Shown: one piece after another, positions 32,956 to 44,130 of the stretch | How the letters are laid out: each line of letters opens with the position of its first letter | Numbering within the stretch: the stretch's first letter is position 1 | Origin: Umbelopsis ramanniana AG | Lineage: Eukaryota; Mucoromycota; Umbelopsidomycetes; Umbelopsidales; Umbelopsidaceae | Length of the DNA: 64,000 nucleotides | Direction: 5' to 3' | Assembly (NCBI RefSeq): GCF_025399195.1 | Contig: NW_026252171.1 | Coordinates: 1-64,000, forward strand | Program-made: the position numbers and the translations under genes | The notes under the pieces: generated by a model | Seen by the model: only the letters and a program-made list of their open reading frames with translations | What the model was told of the DNA's origin: nothing | The model's database searches: none

Positions 32956-35818
32956 ATGACGCCTAAGGGAAATCTAAAGAATGGCGGCATTGATCTCACA
33001 TTTTATGAACATGAAGCTACCATACTGAGTTTCGATAACATTCGAGCCAAATTATTACAAGAATTGGGCAAACCCGATCTCAACATCACCTCTCGGGACA
33101 TGTCACTGTTCACCGGCCGCTTGCAACAATTTCAAGAGGATGCCCTAGGTTTGAACGCGCACAAGAACAATAATGTACCGTTTCGCCTGCCTTCAAAGCT
33201 CTTCAAAGTTGACAGCAATGGAAAATTGAATACTTCGCATCCATTGTTCCAAATTCTGCTGGCCGCCTACTCGTTCATGCTCAATCAAGGCTGGGCTAAT
33301 AACTATGACTTCATAACCGCGGCCAAGAGGACCTTGGTCATAGACATGATTGTTCATATCACGGAAGTTTTGATCGAAAAGAATGTCATTCGAAAACCTC
33401 GTATTGCTTTTGCCGCGAATGTGGATGATCAAAACCGCAAAGCCCTTGCTAAATTGGCCCGATCCACTGGTGGTAAGCTACCTACTCCTCCCTTATGCCA
33501 TTTTCATCTCACCCCATTCTAATCATATTGTATCTTATAGCTAATATAGTTTCAGACGCATCAAAAGCAACCCATGTTTTACATGGTAGCATGGAGGACA
33601 TTGACAACGGAGAAGAAGAATGGTTTCGCACTTTGGAAAAACGTGATGGCCGTGTGTTAATTCACTGGTGGTATTACCCTGATTCTTACGACACCTGGCT
33701 TCCAGAATCACAACAATTCATGGCCGATCCGGAAGAGCCACCTACCCATGAAGGGCCATGGAACATCACGGCACGATGGTTACAGGAAAGTGTCAAGTAC
33801 AACGAATGGATGAATGAGGAGGACTATGAGGAAATCTCAGATGACTCTCCAGAACCTATGGAAGGTATACCAGAAATTAGGATGGCAAATCCAAGATCAA
33901 GACACCAAAGAATGGAAAGTGATGCTGGCATGTCGGAGTCCACCACAGCCATTGGAGAAGACCAGATGACTGAAGTAGAGGATGTTTTTCTGGATGAAGA
34001 CAAGCAGCCTTTAGTCAAAGTATGCGATGTTGAAAGAGATCGTCCACAAACTGGTGTTAAGTCTCGAAAAAACGAATTCGAGCCTTATTCACATGGAGAC
34101 CTGACTAACATCTCATGCTTTACTTACGATGGACTCGTGCGAGCAAAACGCAAGCGCGAAGAGAGCATGGATGTTGATGAGCCAAAACATATGAACCAAC
34201 CCACTCAGGATGCATATCAAGGTATGGATAAAAAAATATTGAACATACCTTTCACACTGTGAGAGATGTGTTTATGTGGATGAACTACAAGTATACTAAA
34301 TGGAGTGTAATTTCTTGATTGCAGAGGCAAAAACATATTTGAGTGCTCAACCTGTACCAAAACAAATCATCATTCCTACGGCAGCATCTTCATGGTTTGA
34401 TGCTTCGAAAGTGCATGAGATTGAAAAGCTGTCGTTACCGCATTTCTTTGAACATGAAGGCGACAATTCATATGAACAAGAGTACATTCGCTATAGGGAT
34501 TATATGATCAACACCTACCAAGCCGATCCAACCGAGTACTTGACTGTACTTGCATGTACAAAGGATTTAAATGGAGATTTGGAAGACCTCATGCGTATTC
34601 ACTCATTTTTAGAGTTGTGGGGATTGATCAATTATCAGGTACGTGTCGATGCAATGGGGATGGCATTTATACGAGATGGTGTCTTTATTAAACGTCGTAT
34701 TGTACTTGAAATAGGTTGACCCACGTACACGGCCGTTCGAAACTTGTTTGGAAAATGAGCATGATGCTGGTATCATGCCATTTCAGTACCCGGAAGACGA
34801 TGAAAAAGACCACCCTACAAAGGCAGAAGAGCCCCCGTTGAAGAAGGTTTATCGTCAGATGCGCACGGAGATATTCGACCCAAAGCTTGCTGGCATGGTC
34901 AAGCCACGTATCACAACACTTGCCAGCGATGATGGTGGCGACCCAGATGATCCTGACTCTCGAGGAACAGCCATATGCGACTCTTGCAAGGCGGATTGCA
35001 CGGATGTCCGATACCAAAGTTTGAAGATCAAGAACACGCAAGTGTGCCCAGACTGTTTCCTGGAAGGACGATTTTCATCGACCATGTCGAGTGGTGATTT
35101 TCTCCGTGTGGAAGGAAACATGGATCGTCCAGCACCGGAAGAGGAATGGACGCCGCGTGAGCAGCTTTTACTACTGGAAGGCATCGAAAAGTACAATGAT
35201 GACTGGTTACTGGTATCTGAACATGTGGGTACGCGCAAGCAGGAGCAATGCATCATGCAGTTTTTGCAGGCACCGATTCAAGATAACATTGTCAAGTCAC
35301 TGACCGAACTGACTGAAGAAGAGCAAACGAACAAGACGATTCCGTTTGAAAATGCCGAAAATCCTGTCATGACCTTGGTGGCATTCTTAGCCGGGGCCGT
35401 CAACCCAGCAGTAGGAGCGGTAGCGGCGCAATCCGCGTTAAAAGTGTTGTTAGAGTCTCCTACGGAAGAGCAGCAAAGAGACAGCGATGAGGAAGAAGGC
35501 TCAAGTCATTATTCTCGAGACATACTGGAAAAGGCTACTGCGACTGGCCTTGCCTCGGCGATCGAGCAGGCTCACGCATTGGCAAGACACGAAGATGCCG
35601 AGATTCAACGCATGATTCAAATTGTGTTGACGACCCAACTTAAGAAACTGGATCTCAAGCTACAGCAGTACGAAGAACTCGAACAATCCCTGGTCAATGA
35701 ACAAAAGGAGTTGGAGAAACAAAGAGTCATGCTTGTCACTTCTATCAACGCTATGAAATCCCGAGTTCCTCCACCAGCGTCGTCTGCTACTCCCACTGCA
35801 TCATCCACCCCCAACTAA
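32956..35818 (+). CDS. SWI/SNF-RSC subunit Swi3/Rsc8 (SMARCC)
   Basis: Four exons, 32956..33472, 33541..34221, 34325..34638, 34715..35818, 871 aa. SMARCC/Swi3/Rsc8 is the core scaffold dimer of SWI/SNF-type nucleosome remodellers in the nucleus. Domains in order: an N-terminal BRCT/chromo-like module (about 15-300, with WFRTLEKRDGRVLIHWWYYP); SWIRM (about 415-510, LSLPHFFEHEGDNSYEQEYI); a ZZ zinc finger (about 590-630, ICDSCKADC and CPDC); SANT (about 645-695, EWTPREQLLLLEGIEKYNDD); and a C-terminal dimerisation helix (about 800-855, IQIVLTTQLKKLDLKLQQYE). The ATG follows an upstream in-frame TTG that is not needed. The N-terminal module plus ZZ arrangement is closer to animal SMARCC and fungal Rsc8/Ssr2 than to short Swi3 forms. 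Convergent with eL39. Confidence 0.95.
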
Positions 35819-36012
35819 TATTAACCAGCTACCGCGGTCCATATTCTCTTCCCTCCGTGTATACCACCCAATTTGTCTTTCCGTTCAATCATTTTGCAAG
35901 TTTTTTTTAAAACATAGAAACAATGGATTTTCCCAATCCTTTATAATGAAAAGTTTGTAAAAAGGAAATGTGAAAAGTCCAGATATTTTTTGTTACTGTT
36001 TTGCTCAAACGC

Positions 36013-36540
36013 TTAAAGGTTGAGCTTGGTGCGTCTCCAATGGCGACGCTTGGCGTTCCAGCTATGGAGAGGGAAGGAGTTAGTCAAAAGTTTAAGGAAA
36101 GGTGGTAACATGGTCAATGAGGAACTTACTTAATGGTGTTGCCAGTTCTCATACGGATCCACTGGGGAATGGGACGGTTCTGCTTCTGGGCCTTGCCGAG
36201 AATGCGCTTGGTCTTAAAAGACTTGTTGGAAGGCTGATGAAAGGAGACAATGGCATAAGTATAATGATATTCTTTCAGCAAGTGAGGTTGACGTATAGCT
36301 TGAGCGACAGGTGCTGTGCGGTCTGAATTAGGTTCTCGTTCGCAATTTCAAGGCGAGTGCTGCTACGGCGATCACAGTGATGGACATTGGCGAATTTCCG
36401 GCATGGTTAATGTTGTCGTAAAAAAAAGATAAAAGGTGGATGGATCTATCCATCGGTTGATTCATCGATTCATCCGTACATCCATCAAGTCATGTCGTGT
36501 AGTGTTTCATCTATCGTATCAACTTCATTCAACTCACCAT
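36013..36540 (-). CDS. RPL39: 60S ribosomal protein eL39
   Basis: Three exons, complement(36013..36061, 36130..36233, 36538..36540), 51 aa, exactly the family length. eL39 lines the peptide exit tunnel of the large ribosomal subunit. The sequence has [31 protein letters not shown] and [13 protein letters not shown], unmistakable for the family. The first coding exon consists of the ATG alone, followed directly by GTGAGT, and the first intron is about 300 bp, the longest in this window. Introns at or next to the ATG are common in ribosomal protein genes. No other ORF of useful length covers this gene, so automatic callers may miss it. A CACGTG word lies about 118 bp upstream. Confidence 0.93.
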
Positions 36541-37000
36541 TGCTGTACGGAACAGTAGAAAGGAGGATTCACTAGTAGCTCAGCACACAATCTCTTGAGT
36601 ACCGTCAAGCGGCATTTGAAATTGTAGGACCAAATTGAAGGGATAGAAGACTTTCGGCACGTGACCATTGGCTCCCCCCACCAAGCTGTCCAGAGGTCAT
36701 AAATCTATCTTCTCTACAAAGAATGAAAAGAGGGTTCATACAGCTTGGAAACGGGCACGTCACTAAAGAGTCTCGACTTCTGCTATGATTCAAAATACTT
36801 TTGATATATCAAGAGGTTCAAGTAAGGCGCTTAAAGCATTCGAACAGCATCCGGCTTACAAAACTAAACGAGAGAGGGGGGTTCCTATTTTTTTATTTTA
36901 TTTTATTCTCTCTAGGTACAACTTGGTTTTTTTTTCTTGTTTAACGAACTATATATATTCTCTTTGTAATCAGTCTATTTTTGAAGCGAATGGAAGAGGT
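36541..37000. other. Intergenic between eL39 and LeuRS
   Basis: 460 bp with the eL39 promoter and the LeuRS 3' UTR. CACGTG is at 36658-36663. T-rich tracts occur at 36890-36940. No gene was recognised. Confidence 0.6.
36658..36663. promoter_or_regulatory. CACGTG E-box upstream of eL39
   Basis: GGCACGTGAC lies about 118 bp upstream of the eL39 start codon. In Candida and some other fungi Cbf1 binding to CACGTG contributes to ribosomal protein gene control. Its use here is inferred. Confidence 0.35.
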
Positions 37001-40000
37001 TTAGATATTGGCGAAGTAGTAGGCGGGGGTACCGGGCATGGCTTGCTCAGCAGCCTTCTTATCGTCTTCTGTGAAGTTTTCAGTTGTCACAACTGTGATA
37101 TCTTGGAAGTTCAGTGCCTTCTTGTAGTAATCCAGACTGTGTTGGAGAGTTTTGTATTCATCAAAGAGGAGGGTTCGGTTGAAGGATGCAGCACCAAACT
37201 TCTCGACCAGTTTCTAAAAAATAACAGAAAACACATAGGTTATTAGTATACAGTGCGAATGATAACCCATACATATTCTTCCTATTTACCTTTTGCTCGT
37301 TGAGGAAGGGCATCATCTTCTTATTGGCCATGAGACCTTGAGACTTCAGTTGCTCGCGAATCTTAACATCGTCAAACTTGCCAGTGGCTTGATCAAAGTT
37401 GTCCTTCAACACTTGAATACCTCCATCTTGCCATTCAGGGAAAGAAGTTGCAACATAAAGCTTGAGAATCTTGGGGGCATCAGGGTTGTATGCGTTCTCA
37501 GTTTGCTTCTTCTTTCTCTTGAGTTGTGCAAGTTCAGTATCACGGATGGACTTGACGGTCTTGCGAATGTACTCTGCTGCAGCAAGGACGGCGAGGTCAA
37601 TTTCAGCAGTGGGTTCAGGGAAGCTAACATTCATGACGGTATCGGGCTTGGCGAGGAGGTTGGACCAAACATGTTCAGCCCAGAAAGGACAGATGGGTGT
37701 AAGAAGAAGGGTTTGAACTTCCATAAATCGGTTGACGAGGTCACGGTGCATGCCATTGGCACAGACTTGTTGATACCAATCTCTGGACGATTGGAGTTCG
37801 TAGAAACCATACTTGAGAGCATCTCTGTAGTAGGTACCATCATAGGCTTCCTTGGCACGAACAATCAGGTTGTTCATCTCGGTTTCGAAAACCTTATCAT
37901 GGAATCCGAGTTCACCAGTTCGAAGCTCACTGCTAGCCTTGATTTGATCCTCGAACCATTCGAGAAGAGTGAACAGACGAAGAATGGCAGCATTGGCGGT
38001 GGCATCCTCAAAGTTGGCATCTTCAACACTATCACCAGCATCAGCAAGAGCAAGACGAGTGGCATCCGCACCATACTTCTCAATAGCATCATCAAGAGTG
38101 AGGAAGTTACCAGTGGACTTTGACATCTTTTCTCTGTTCAACATAAGATGGCCGTTGACACGGACGCCACGAGGCCACATTTCTTCTGGGAACATGGCAA
38201 CGTGGTTGTAGATGAAGAAGGTAAGATGGTTGGGAACAAGATCTTTTCCTGAAACTCGAACATCGAGGGGATAGAAGTATTCGTATTCACGCTTGAGCTT
38301 GTCAAGCGTAGCTTGTGGAATGGGAATGTTGGATGAATATTCACCAAGTTTGAAGACGTAGCTCCAGGCTTCATCTGTCATTTGCTCAGGCTTGATGCCA
38401 GCTGGGCCAGGAGTGCTTCCATTCAGAGATCCGTCATGAAGCATGTGTGCAACAGTGTAGTAAGCCATATAGATGGTGGAATCAGAAAGCGATTCAACAA
38501 GGAATTGAGGATCCCATGGAAGCTTGGAACCAAGACCAAAGCTTCTAGCGCACGCCCACTTGTTAAGCCAACCAAGAGTCTGTTCGAACGCATGTCTGGT
38601 CTCATTGGTGAAAGTATTCATTTCAGCCAGACACTTCTCAGCTTGAGCCTTCCAGTGATCTTCACCATAATCGAGGTACCATTGGTCAAGAAGAGCAACA
38701 ACGCACTCATCACCGGAGCGGGACATGACAAGGCCTTCAGGCTCGTTGTAGACAAAACCTTCTCCAGATTGAATGAGGACATCTCTGATCTTGGGCTTAG
38801 CTTCTTGGACAGACAAGCCCTTGTATTCGCCAATAACGATGGTTCCTTGATAGAAACCTTCCTTGTAAGCAAGCTCCTTAGCTTCAGCAAGAGGAACACG
38901 GTCCTTTTGAGAGTTGATCTTCTTGAGTTTGCATAGGAATGGAGCGGTAAGGTTACCATAAGAGGGGGTGTTGATGATAGGAATAGGCTCGAAAGCAGCC
39001 CATTCAGGTTGAATCTTGTAATAAGCAGCCTTCTTCTGAAGGTCTTGAAGAGTAGCAAAATCATCAGGAGAATCGGATGGCACGGAGGTGACCACACCGG
39101 TACCCTTGGTGGCCAGAACGTTCTCCATGGGAAGAACATAGACTTCTGGGTAAGTACTGAGAGGAGCCTTGACCTTGGTTCCAATGACAAGATCACCCTT
39201 AATTTCAGCAAGTTTCTTGATCTCACCAAAGTTGCTAAAGATCTTTTGGTAGGCCATGTTGCGAGCAGCACGCTCAGTGATGAAGAAAACATCCTTGTCG
39301 TTGACTTGGTAAAGACCATACTTAATCTCGGTACCAACAAAGCAGTTGGTTTGTCCATACATGGTTTCAGGACGGAGAGTAGCAGCAACGAGATAGACGT
39401 TCTTTCCTGCAAGCTCAGAGACTGATGCAAGAACTTGTTGAGCGGACTCGGCCCATTCAGTGACTTGAAGCTTGATAGCAGTGTATTCTTGAGGACCAAG
39501 AGCTTCACCAGATTGACGATCGTGATCCATACAGGGTTGTTTATCGACAGGAGAATAGATAGTGTATCGCTCACCGAAACGAATCTTGTCCAACTGCTTA
39601 AGGACATTCATCTGCCAGCGAACAAATGAGTCGTAATAAGGGTTGGCATCCGTGGTGATGAAGGAACGTCTCCAATCAACCTTGGCACCGAAAGCAGTCA
39701 TATCCTTGATAGCAAGGGGAGGGAAGAATTCGCACCAGTAGAGGGGATCAGCGAATTTGTGAATCTCTTCATTTTTAACACCGAGTTGTTGCATGATCTG
39801 GAACTGGTAAGTGGAAGTTCCAGCCTTGGCAGCAGCCTTGCTCTTTTTTCCCTTGCTGGGATCAGTCGATTTTTCTTGGGTAACGCTTGCGTTCTTGAGT
39901 TTTTCAGCAATTTGCTCCTCTTCGATTGCCTTTTCGTAACCCTCAAAGTTCTTTCCAAACATTTCGATTTCGCGAGCAAGCTTATCTGCGCAAGCCTAGC

Positions 40001-40510
40001 AACGTGGCGAATAAGGGGGTCAGCCTTTGACAACAACAAAAATCCGTACCTTTTGACAGATCTAAGGAATCCCAAAACGTAGCATCATCACCTACCTTAA
40101 TTGGCATACCAGTGCAGTGGAAACCTTGGGGGAAAAGGACTCGCTTACCAAGCATACGCTCATAAGCAGCAGCAAATTCAATCTTGGAAAGAGTGAATGC
40201 GTGTCCAAGATGGAGACGGCCATTCATGTAGGGGTAGGCCATGCAGCCCATGAATTTAGGGTATTTTTGATGAAGATCTACGACGTTTTGGTGTTCTTCA
40301 ATGGTGGGAGCATCGGTTTCGAAAGCTTTAATAGCATCCCACTTTGCTTGTGCTGGAGATTCCAGCGCACGAAGAGCATCGCGCTTTCCGGTCTAAATCA
40401 CGGTGGATGAACAGAAGAAAAAAAAACTCAGACTCGGCATTGGAATCATGGATTCTATGAAGACAATGACGCACCTTTGGAGCTTCTCCTGCGGGAGTTG
40501 CTGTTGACAT
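37001..40510 (-). CDS. Cytosolic leucyl-tRNA synthetase
   Basis: Four exons, complement(37001..37213, 37290..39995, 40096..40392, 40475..40510), 1083 aa; yeast Cdc60 is 1090. This class I enzyme charges tRNA-Leu in the cytosol. The HIGH motif is HLGH at residues 73-76 in MNGRLHLGHAFTLSK. The KMSKS loop is near residue 733 (EKMSKSTGNF). Between them is the CP1 editing domain with TLRPETMYGQTNCFVG and GTGVVTSVPSDSPDDFATL, the latter carrying the conserved editing Asp. The large insertion and the eukaryotic C-terminal extension show the cytosolic, not mitochondrial, type. A TGACTCA word 122 bp upstream fits control by a Gcn4/Cpc1 factor. Long ORFs on the opposite strand (for example 37293-38123) are antisense shadows of this highly biased gene. 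Confidence 0.97.
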
Positions 40511-40631
40511 GATGAAATGGTAAATGTCAAAAATATCGATCTGCTTGTTTTCTTGCTGTCCCAAAAAAAAAAAAAAGACTGCGGAGTGTGAATCATACTG
40601 ACAATGAAAGCTTGTCCAATGAAACTGGGGT

Positions 40632-40638
40632 TGACTCA
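40632..40638. promoter_or_regulatory. Gcn4/Cpc1-type site upstream of LeuRS
   Basis: TGACTCA, the exact Gcn4/Cpc1 consensus, lies about 122 bp upstream of the LeuRS ATG. Homoserine dehydrogenase in the same window carries the same palindromic word. A short motif, but in the right place for general amino-acid control. Confidence 0.45.
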
Positions 40639-41255
40639 CTGCTTGGCTATCAAGCACTTAGCATGGCGATGTTGGCCACTATTTCATAAAGTCGTCGATA
40701 CCTTTCAATTTTACATATGCTATATTTCATTTATCGCTTGTCGGTTGGTAAAATGGATACATATTCTGAAACCTCAAAGCTGGACTACCAAGCAAGGCAG
40801 ACAGTAAATTGATCATAAGCATTACCTTTATTTCAGGTTCACGAAGAAGTGATTAGGATTGCTGAAAAGCGCTTGTACATACATCATTTATGGTAGAAAC
40901 GTCCTTACTGGAAAATCAGCTGAGTATAAAGCCTAATATTGTGTTCTGCCAGTCTAACGACCCATACTCACATATTTTCCCTTGCAGCGTAAATTTCAAA
41001 TATTGCCGCGTTACCTGCCATGCCTTTTTATTATTATTATCTTTTCAATGCAATCTCTGCATATAGCGCAGAGTCTGTACGCACATAAACATCGCTTGGG
41101 TGACCGCGACTTACCTTACATAGCCAAAAGTGGTCTTACGATACAAAGAAAGTCTAGGTCCCCCATCCTTTCCCTGGCTCCCGGCTGGAAATGTTAATAG
41201 GCATGAATGAGCCCCTAGTGCAGATAGGCTTCACCAATAACCGGCGAATTCGCTC
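40639..41255. other. Intergenic upstream of LeuRS
   Basis: No gene was recognised between the LeuRS promoter and the small membrane ORF at 41256. AT-rich with short T and ATT tracts. Confidence 0.5.
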
Positions 41256-41393
41256 ATGTCCATGCAGCAAATGGGGCCTTGGCATGACGAATATGCCTCC
41301 ACGTGGCGTGAACAGGACCACCTTGCAGGACGCAAAGTCATCGGGCTGACAATGGCGGGTGTATCTTTCCTTCTATTCATAGGTGGAAGGTAA
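41256..41393 (+). CDS. Candidate small single-pass membrane protein (45 aa)
   Basis: An uninterrupted ATG-to-TAA frame of 45 codons. The N-terminal half is polar with aromatic and charged residues (GPWHDEYASTWREQDHLAGR). The C-terminal half is one hydrophobic helix (VIGLTMAGVSFLLFIGG), giving the typical plan of small mitochondrial or ER membrane subunits. The product is not recognised. Length alone gives little support, and the coding claim rests on the composition switch from soluble to membrane helix. The TAA overlaps a GTAACA donor-like word, so the frame could continue in another exon. It could also be chance. Confidence 0.35.
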   Translation: MSMQQMGPWHDEYASTWREQDHLAGRKVIGLTMAGVSFLLFIGGR

Positions 41394-42266
41394 CATGTGA
41401 CCGTCTATCCATCGTACCACAGCAGCACTATGGGAAATACGGCTTGGGTTTATGCTCGTGAAAGTAAAAAACACACGAGGTCGAGGTGGAGACCGCATGA
41501 TGAGTTATATCTATGGACAGACTGAAATTGAAAATTCGCAAAAGTAACATATCTGAAATGCAATAACTTTGACCATGGGCCGGCACAAAATGGAGTATAC
41601 GTGCAAGATCATGTCTGTAGGATGGTCTGTGTGTAGAGGGGCGGCGGGTGTACAATATGGCGAAGAGGCACTGTTGGGTTGAAGCTATATTTGATGCGCT
41701 AGTGATGATGAAAGCGCGTAGACTAGGACATTTTCTACATAATTTTTTTTTCAACCCTGTAGGCAAAAAAGTTTTTGAAATTTTATTAAGACAACCCCTC
41801 TCTACATAATTTGTAATGTGCACGGCCCACCTCCTCAGTAAGCCTCAATATTTTTTTATCTAACTTGCCGACATGACGAGAATCACGGCCATCTGATGGC
41901 CTAAGCTCGAATGAAGATGGACTAGCATGGAAAGACAAAGAACAAAAACGCATCCAAAAGGGTTGATATGATCAGTACATCTTGAGTTGTATTTTATGTG
42001 CAAAAACTGTGCAGAGATGATATTATATAGTATAAAAAAAAAAGAAATAGTATTTTGGGCGTGGGGTGTGGGCATGTTTGTGATATTTTTTCACTTTTCC
42101 TTTTGCCTTGAGGTTTCCCCAAGCTAGGCACACAGAAGTGGATTTGATTGGAGTGCATTTCTACTAAAATGGGGGGGGGGGAGTGCGATTATAGAAGGAA
42201 TACATGAGGGAGGAGGAGTAGAGGAGGGTATCGGGTTTGTTTTTCAAAAAGTGATCGTCAGCCAGA
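41394..42266. other. Intergenic, no supported gene
   Basis: About 870 bp of AT-rich sequence with A/T tracts and a run of ten G at 42171-42180. Minus-strand open frames here lack domains. Confidence 0.5.
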
Positions 42267-42410
42267 CTAAACTCGACTGCCGCATTTTGGGCACCATGTT
42301 TGAGCAAAGTAAATCTTGTGCTTGAAGCAATAGTTTTTCTCCTGAGTGTGATTGACAGGGCTATGCTGCTTACTTCTATCGGCTCTTCTTGATTCTTGGC
42401 AGCAACTCAT
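42267..42410 (-). CDS. Candidate 47-residue Cys-rich (zinc-ribbon-like) protein
   Basis: An ATG-to-TAG frame of 47 codons. Cysteines fall as CC near residue 3, then YCFKHKIYFAQTWCPKCG near the C terminus, so a CxxC knuckle plus an upstream Cys/His could form a small zinc ribbon. The leader is pyrimidine-rich with an AAATATCATC context before ATG, plausible for a real start. It contains an internal GTAAGC...CAG stretch of 32 bp, too short for an intron here and in frame, so read-through is assumed. No family was recognised. Confidence 0.35.
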   Translation of the reverse strand: MSCCQESRRADRSKQHSPVNHTQEKNYCFKHKIYFAQTWCPKCGSRV

Positions 42411-44010
42411 GATGATATTTTAGTTTAGAGGAGCAAAGAAGATAGAGATATGAGAAAGAAGGAAGAGAGAAGGGAACCCAAAAAAAAAAAGAAAAAGCCA
42501 AAAAAAAAAAAATCTCAGGAAAGGTTGGACGAAGGACACAGGTCATGGGGACGATGAGACTCCGCGCATTAGAGTAATCCATTACAGCTTTTCTCTCTCG
42601 CAGTTTATTGTTATAAGGTTGTTTGTTGTGTTGTGTGTATGTATGTGGATGGGAGGAATTCTCATGCCTACCACGTCATCAGATGTCCTCACCATCAATG
42701 CATTGAGAGGCAGGCTATAGCGAATGTTCATTGCTGTACAATCAAGATAATTTCCTTATTCCCGTTATCGCAGGGCCATCATGGGCTGGGCTGGATCAAT
42801 GTAGAAAAAAGAACCCCCCCCATGGATATATTTACTTACTCGCCATTTTGGACCTGATTGAGTTTTGTGCGACACTCAAATAGATTTTCCCGCCCATTTC
42901 GTTCACAGTGTGTGTATCTACTCCTGGCTGATGGGAATCTGGGCGAGAAGAGAGTATGTTTTGGAGTAGTTCATCTATCGTATGATATAAGGTGAAAAGG
43001 GTGTTATCAATCCGGGAAATAGTGATCTTCGTTACACCATTATGTACATGAGGAAAGAGAAGAAAAAGGATTGGAAAGCTTAACGGTCTTGAACACAGAC
43101 GACCCCCATGATACGCACGGTTTGCTATGGAAATTAAAAAAACATGAACGTAACGAACATTATCAAGCTTTGAGGAGAGGAGCTCGCTCGTCATTTGGTT
43201 AATGGCAAGAATGGACGAACTGGATCACCAGTTTTTTTCTATTGTACTGTTAACCTACCCAGAATCACATCATATTTTTTGTTTTTATAATATAGACGTT
43301 ATTTCCATGATACATTAACTTGGCTTAGCCCGGGCCTAGAGCTTATTCAGTACAGTCCAACTTTTCACTCTATGGGCCATTGGACTGAATTCCCCCATGG
43401 CATGACCATTCCATTCTGAACCACTAGCTTCGCTACCAGGAGGCCGTTCTCTTTTCCAAATGGTTGAACACCACGTGTGATTGTCGATATGGTGGCCCAA
43501 AACGTTGTTTTTGTAGCGTTTTCGGTGTGTTCCTATTCCGGCCACGTCGGTGGTTGATCCAAGGGTACATTTGTATCCAATATTCTCCAAAATGTTTGCA
43601 CTACCAAAAACAAGCTGGTCATCTGTTTCAGTGGGACACATGGAAACTCTCAACATGGCATGTTGGATAAGTAAGAGAAAGTGGAGACGGGATCTTCCGT
43701 TACGTTAAAATCGGATTAGGTCCCCTCTTTATCGTTACCCCCGCTATAGATTTTCCTACTCTTTATGCGATGGCATCATTTATATTATATGGTTCTCGAT
43801 CACATCATGGGAGCGATGACGATGGGTAAAAATTCCATAGCGCAAAATTAGCTTTGAGCCAGTCCTTGTTGCGGAACTCTGATGTAATGCCACTGCAATG
43901 AAAACAGAAAAACTTGCTACTCTACAGATATGGGTCGGAGAACCTCCCCCAAACGCATTGACCAAAGCAGTATTTCTATCCAGCCGAAAGAACAGATCCC
44001 GTATTCTACC
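42411..44010. other. Gene-poor block, part 1
   Basis: Homopolymer tracts near 42480-42515, a few open frames without domains (for example 42832-43194 and 43336-43656, minus), and no splice-supported gene. CACGTG at 43472-43477 has no adjacent gene. Confidence 0.5.
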
Positions 44011-44130
44011 ATGGGTCACGGCTGCGCCACGCATCAGCTAAGCTTCGGTACAACACCGAGCAGAGAGAGGGCTGTGGAATATAATCCATTGCTCCCAACT
44101 TCTTCATATCTGCCTCAAGTTTATTTGTAA
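44011..44130 (+). CDS. Weak candidate: 39-residue MGxxC peptide
   Basis: ATG-to-TAA frame of 39 codons beginning MGHGCATHQL, a pattern compatible with N-myristoylation (Gly2) and palmitoylation (Cys5). The end YNPLLPTSSYLPQVY is followed by GTAAGTATAG, a strong donor-like word overlapping the stop. It may therefore be the first exon of a lipid-anchored protein whose other exons I could not find. It may equally be chance. Confidence 0.2.
   Translation: MGHGCATHQLSFGTTPSRERAVEYNPLLPTSSYLPQVYL

Noticed and set aside
36421..36500. Short ATCCATC / GATTCATC imperfect repeats in the eL39 first intron
   Set aside because: Looks like simple sequence drift; too short and irregular to call a repeat element.
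37293..38123. 276-codon plus-strand ORF (and 38382-38936, 39009-39425) opposite LeuRS
   Set aside because: LeuRS on the minus strand has all class I motifs. The opposite frames are antisense shadows caused by strong codon bias.
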